From Parietaria judaica (Eukaryota > Streptophyta > Magnoliopsida > Rosales > Urticaceae), in the NCBI GenBank assembly GCA_954871525.1, contig OX940865.1, positions 22,366,420 through 22,430,419 on the forward strand: a stretch of DNA of 64,000 bases, given 5' to 3'. The notes under the pieces were generated by a model. That model was not told the DNA's origin. It did not search any database and saw nothing but the letters and a program-made list of their open reading frames with translations. The stretch's first letter is position 1. The number at the start of each line of letters is the position of its first letter. The position numbers and the translations under genes are program-made. Below, piece by piece: positions 59,668 through 64,000 of this stretch.

Positions 59668-61617
59668 CATGCAAGCATGTCCACATCCTCAATTCTTCTC
59701 CAATATGGTTACATCAGTGGATGCTTCACTTAGAGAAAATAAAAATAGTTGAAAAAAATACTATATATACGTATAGTGAATAAAATATATATGCAAATTG
59801 GTTATGTACTAAATAAAATATAATTAATGTATCAAATAAAGAGGAGAATTGATTTTGTGCCACTCTATTCTGATATCCTTAGTCTTGCTTCAAATAGCGT
59901 CAAAAATCCAATTAAATTCCTTGTCGTTTCTATAAAAAGGAAGTTTTTAATGAGCCCAAAATTGGTCAAGCTAATCCTAATTTCATTGCTAACATTTACA
60001 ATATGGTCAGCCTTATGATATTGCATATATTTGGAGTCAGATTTTGACTATAAAATTGGAATGGAAAATAAATTAATTTACTTTAACAGTTTCAAATTAC
60101 GCTTTAACTGTTAGACAACTGGCGTAAAGCTTGTAGTAACCTAACAATATTATTATAATATCTAACAATATTATTTTTTCCTCTATAATTTTTATACTAT
60201 CTTTGACTTAAATTCCTATAACATCTTTAAATTTAATCTCAATAATTATTATAATATCCTCTCATTACTTTTGTGTATTTTTCTATATTAATTCCAAACT
60301 TGATCGCTCGACTTAAAACGCAATTCCCCGACATTTCGATTTTGCCATTTTTTTCTTCCGCCGCTCTACGGCGGGTTTACTTCATAATTCGTAAGGTGTC
60401 GATTTAATATGAGATTTTGCTATGCTCGCATGGATTTTCTCAAGGACATCGCGCGAGTGTGCTTTGCATTTTTTTTCTTTTCCGAAACTTCATGTTCTAA
60501 TTAACACGGCATCAATTTTTCCAGTAGAGCGCAAAAATTACTTATCAATATTTGTGCATATTTTTTTTTAAAAAAAAGTACCCCTCTTAATCAAAAGAGC
60601 TAGCTTCGCTACTGCTCTTAAGTGATCGATAAATGTGAAACAAAAAATTCTTACGTTTATTTTTTTATTTTTTATTTTTTTTACGTTTAATTTGGTGCTC
60701 AAATTTAAATGTAAGGCTCATCATTTCTTTATCCGTTGCAAAAGTTTGTGTTGAGGCAGAGATTTAGTTCGCCGTGACATTCGTGAAAAGTACTAAATGT
60801 AATTTCAACAGTGAAAGCAGTGTATGCAAACTGTTCACATTTGTTTAGGAGCACTAAATAATATATAATTATATAATATTAAATAAGCAGAAGAACTGAT
60901 TTTGTGTCACTCTCTATTCTGATTCTTATAAGTTAAATATCTTATTTCTAATTGTCAAACAATCCAAATTATAATGTGCGTCAGTTTCTATAAAATTTAA
61001 ATTAATTAACCTGAATAAAGTATTTATGTATATATGCAAACCTAAGAAAACTATCGCCGAAAAATGATAAAAAAATATATGTATATATGCCTATGGGAAA
61101 GTAATAACTTTGGCCATTTATGCCGCTAATTACCCTTTTACTTATTTTGTTTCGTAGTTTTTGCATATTTTGTGGCGAAATAGGATTTTGAATGAAAATT
61201 TTGAGGTTTTTCTACTTTTATAGTTTTAAAAGATGTGATTACGATGCTGTGATGAGGCTTGTTGTTCGTGTGCAAATAAACGATTGATAAGGATACTATG
61301 AATAGTATAATATTAATTTGTGCGTATTGGAGGATTTTCTGTAGACATTCCAACATAATTAACAATAAGATTGGTTACGGTTCTCCTAATTTCCACTATA
61401 TATGAAATGGCCAGGCAGTACTTGTAAATAGTTGTTACAATTTAGTTGAGTTATTTGTTTGACTATATATATATAGCTTTTAATAATGCCAGGTCACTTC
61501 CGTATTGTATAAATATTAAATATAACAAAAATAAAAATAAAAAAATTAGCGACCTACCAAAATGCAAATAGCAGCTAAAAAATATACAAGTTGAGTAATG
61601 AGTAGAGCCTCAAGTTG

Positions 61618-61669
<52 letters not shown>

Positions 61670-62480
61670 GGCTAATGTTGTAAAACTGTTATTAACTCTA
61701 AATTAAACTTGTGATTTAACGCGTTCATAATCTGAAGGATCATATGTGAATGAGTTAAAAATGGTACAATTCCCTAATTTATATTTTTACTTTTTTGATA
61801 CATATAGACTCAATGCTTTTTATTTTTATTTTTTATGTCTATTATTTTGCTTCTCTCAAAACATCATTACATTTTTTAATCTGTTATAAGTAGATTTTTG
61901 ATGTGTTGTTAATAAGTATACGTATTAATATTTTATTTCTTAAAATATTCACAGACAAAAATTCTTGGTATTCATGGAATTTTCACGACAAGGAAGGAAA
62001 CAGCGACAATAAGTATTGTTGTTATAGCGTGAAATGTCGCCGTTGTACGCTATGATGATGACATGTCGCGTCACTAAATTAAGCATAGAAAAAATGTAGG
62101 TACCATATAGTATACCACGGACAAAATAATTGATATTAGGAACTTGGGCCGTGCAAACAAAATTGTTTATATAATTGAAAAACCAAATATATAATACGAA
62201 CTTATGCCGCTATTAATCTTATACTATGAATTAGCAATTTTTATAGTATAACACGTATAGTATATTAATAAAAAAGACGAACCTATGAATAAAAAGTCTT
62301 CCGTTTTGCAGGAATAGAATAAAAACCATAATATCATGGATAGACTGACTAGCTAATTTGTATTTAGCTAACAAACATTCATATATTAGTAGCTATAAAT
62401 ATAGGTTTTAAACACACACATATTCAAATGTATAAGGAAGATATAGCTATAAAGTATAAATTATATGATAGACTTACCTC
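59668..62480. other. Intergenic DNA, phylloplanin-like genes B-C
   Basis: The 3' flank of gene B (GAGAATTGATTTTGTGCCAC, 59,842) recurs at 60,890 (GAAGAACTGATTTTGTGTCA, then CTATTCTGAT and TTTCTATAAAA), a sign of a lost tandem copy. A long (TA)n run is at 61,618-61,666. No intact gene seen. Confidence 0.55.
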
Positions 62481-62650
62481 ATATACCTTATGCATGGATT
62501 ATGGATACAAGTCATCGCTTGCGAACGATATTGATCAATCTTGAGTAGTATAATGTCAACTTAATTAGAAGCACTATACGATTTCGTCCTTGCAAAACCT
62601 AACTATTAATTAGGTAATTAAAGATTAGCAGCCTTGGAACACTATAAAAC
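62481..62650 (+). promoter_or_regulatory. Promoter of phylloplanin-like gene C
   Basis: Shares CTAACTATTAATTAGGTAAT and CCTTGGAACACTATAAAAC with gene B. The TATA box TATAAAA is at 62,643-62,649, about 95 bases before the ATG. Confidence 0.6.
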
Positions 62651-62741
62651 GTGAAAAATACTTTGTAAAAAAAATCATCAACGATCAATAAATCAAGCTT
62701 TGTATTCTCAAACTACAAACCCTTAATCAACCTCTCTCGCA

Positions 62742-63161
62742 ATGGCAAAGCTCACCAACCCAATGCTCTTAATCGCGGTTATTCTCGTAGCCATGGCCTC
62801 AGTCTCCAGATGCCAAGTGCAAGTCCTGGGCCGTGACCTCACGTGCTCGAACCCTTCTCCATTTCCCTTTAGCCGTCCTTTGTCGGGGGCGAACGTGAGG
62901 TTGTCGTGCAACAATGGTGTCACGACTATTGCCAATGGTACGACCAATGCGAGGGGTTCTTTCAACATCACTGTGAACCCTGTACCGACGCGCCCTCCAT
63001 TCTTCCCTCTGCCATGCCGTGTGTTCATCGACCTCCCAGCTAACTGCTCGGTTCTCAACTTCTTTTTGCGTCGCGTCAGGGTCCTCCAATCGGTGGCCAT
63101 TTACCCTTCGCTAGGTCAGGGTTCGCTCTCGCAGTTTGAGGCGAGGCCGTTTGTGGATTAG
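62742..63161 (+). CDS. Phylloplanin-like (Pollen Ole e 1/extensin family) secreted protein C
   Basis: 139 residues, no intron. The signal peptide spans residues 1-24 (MAKLTNPMLLIAVILVAMAS then VSRC). The mature part has LTCSNPSP, RPLSGANVRLSCNNGVTTIA, GSFNITVNPVPTRPPFFPLP and CRVFIDLPANCS, with cysteines 24, 35, 56, 92 and 102 conserved with B. The C-terminal part is basic (FFLRRVRVLQS) and ends FEARPFVD. Closest to B in promoter and sequence. Role inferred as for A. A 125-codon opposite-strand frame is a shadow. Confidence 0.88.
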   Translation: MAKLTNPMLLIAVILVAMASVSRCQVQVLGRDLTCSNPSPFPFSRPLSGANVRLSCNNGVTTIANGTTNARGSFNITVNPVPTRPPFFPLPCRVFIDLPANCSVLNFFLRRVRVLQSVAIYPSLGQGSLSQFEARPFVD

Positions 63162-64000
63162 CTCGCACCGTCACATTCACTGCTTCTTCTCCATGCATTC
63201 AGTGAATGCTCTTTTAATAGTTGAAAAGTACCATATAGGTATAGCAAAAGTTACTAAAAGAATAAAAAGGTTGAAAAATACCTTATTCCATGTACTAGAT
63301 GTCAGATGATATACATACATAAAAATAAGGAGAAGAATTAGCATGCTTCACTCTGAAAAAATATTCTTATTTGCAATCTTATCTTACCTCTAAGAGTCAA
63401 GCAAATTAACTCATAATAGTGTCATCTCTTATATGAAGATCATACGCAATTTCACATTAAGAAGTGATGAATTACTCGTTTTGTTTTGTTGTCGTCGATT
63501 GATTTAAAGTGGAATTTCATGATACTTCACAAAATAACTTCAAAAAATCCATTTGTTAATTTTGTGTTGGGTTTCAAAGATATATAGCGATATATGTGTA
63601 TAAGTATTTCTCGAAACAAAAGTCAAAAAATTGGCCGCTTATCTTGACTAATAATATTGTGTAGTCGTGTAGATGACCATGATCCAAAGCTTGTATAATT
63701 GTATTCATGGTTTAAAATTTTGGGAAATTCGCTTTTCGAGGAAATGCGGTTCGAAAACCCTGTCGTTTTACCAAATTTCGGTAAAAATTATATTTTTGGT
63801 AGATTTTGGCAAAAATACCAATTAAACTTTTGCCAAAAATATTTATACTTGCTCAAGACCCCACCCCACCTCGGCCGGCGGCGGCACGCGCGTGGTAGAT
63901 TAGAACATTTGTGTGAGTCCTCCCCCATCCACAAAATCCTATGACCCAAAGGGCCCAAGCCCTTGTCCCTAATATTTGGTATATAAACATCACTAAACTC
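63162..64000. other. 3' flank of gene C and end of window
   Basis: 63,700-63,840 resembles the repeat patch at 24,170-24,420 (TTTCGAGGA, CAAAAATACC.ATTAAACTTT). A GC-rich stretch (63,860-63,960) with GGGCCCAAGCCC is followed by TATATAAAC at about 63,980, which could be the promoter of a gene beyond the window. No coding start is seen. Confidence 0.4.

Overview
The window is nuclear DNA of a flowering plant, almost certainly a eudicot. It is AT-rich, its genes have spliced GT/AG introns, and the spaces between genes are long and full of decayed transposable elements. Three gene groups can be supported: one nucleolar housekeeping gene, five bHLH transcription factor genes of the iron-deficiency subgroup Ib, and three small secreted phylloplanin/Ole e 1-like genes. 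No tRNA, rRNA or CRISPR array was seen.

Layout. 1-2.4 kb: intergenic. 2.57-9.8 kb (+): a 16-exon NOL10/Enp2 gene (Arabidopsis EDA7), with a hAT-type MITE in intron 12. 9.8-28.6 kb: two tandem bHLH genes on the + strand (15,923-16,858 and 27,709-28,596). Each is preceded by a paralogous, diverged upstream block (10.5-13.3 kb and 21.5-25.7 kb). Between them lie a MULE with a 9-bp target duplication, a hAT element with an 8-bp duplication, a solo LTR with a 5-bp duplication and a 2.15-kb repeat. 30.3-41.2 kb (-): three more bHLH genes pointing toward the first two. A repeated upstream module with G-box/E-box cores lies near them, and some copies have no gene of their own. 44.1-52.2 kb: a Helitron-like element with duplicated 5' heads, a canonical 3' hairpin-CTAG end, and a recent internal duplication in which one copy carries a hAT insertion and the other is the empty site. 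52.5-54.8 kb: a further TIR-like element, AT-rich tandem repeats and one orphan exon-like stretch. 55.6-63.2 kb (+): three intronless phylloplanin-like genes in tandem, with similar promoters.

How it fits together. Subgroup Ib bHLH proteins are known to pair with FIT and switch on iron uptake genes under iron deficiency. In Arabidopsis bHLH38 and bHLH39 sit next to EDA7, so the NOL10-bHLH arrangement is probably ancestral synteny in which the bHLH part has expanded here to five genes. The repeated upstream modules are the best candidates for shared iron-responsive control. The phylloplanin-like cluster is a separate local expansion of secreted surface-type proteins. Splice sites were set by hand from reading frame, GT/AG borders and family similarity; no transcript data were available.
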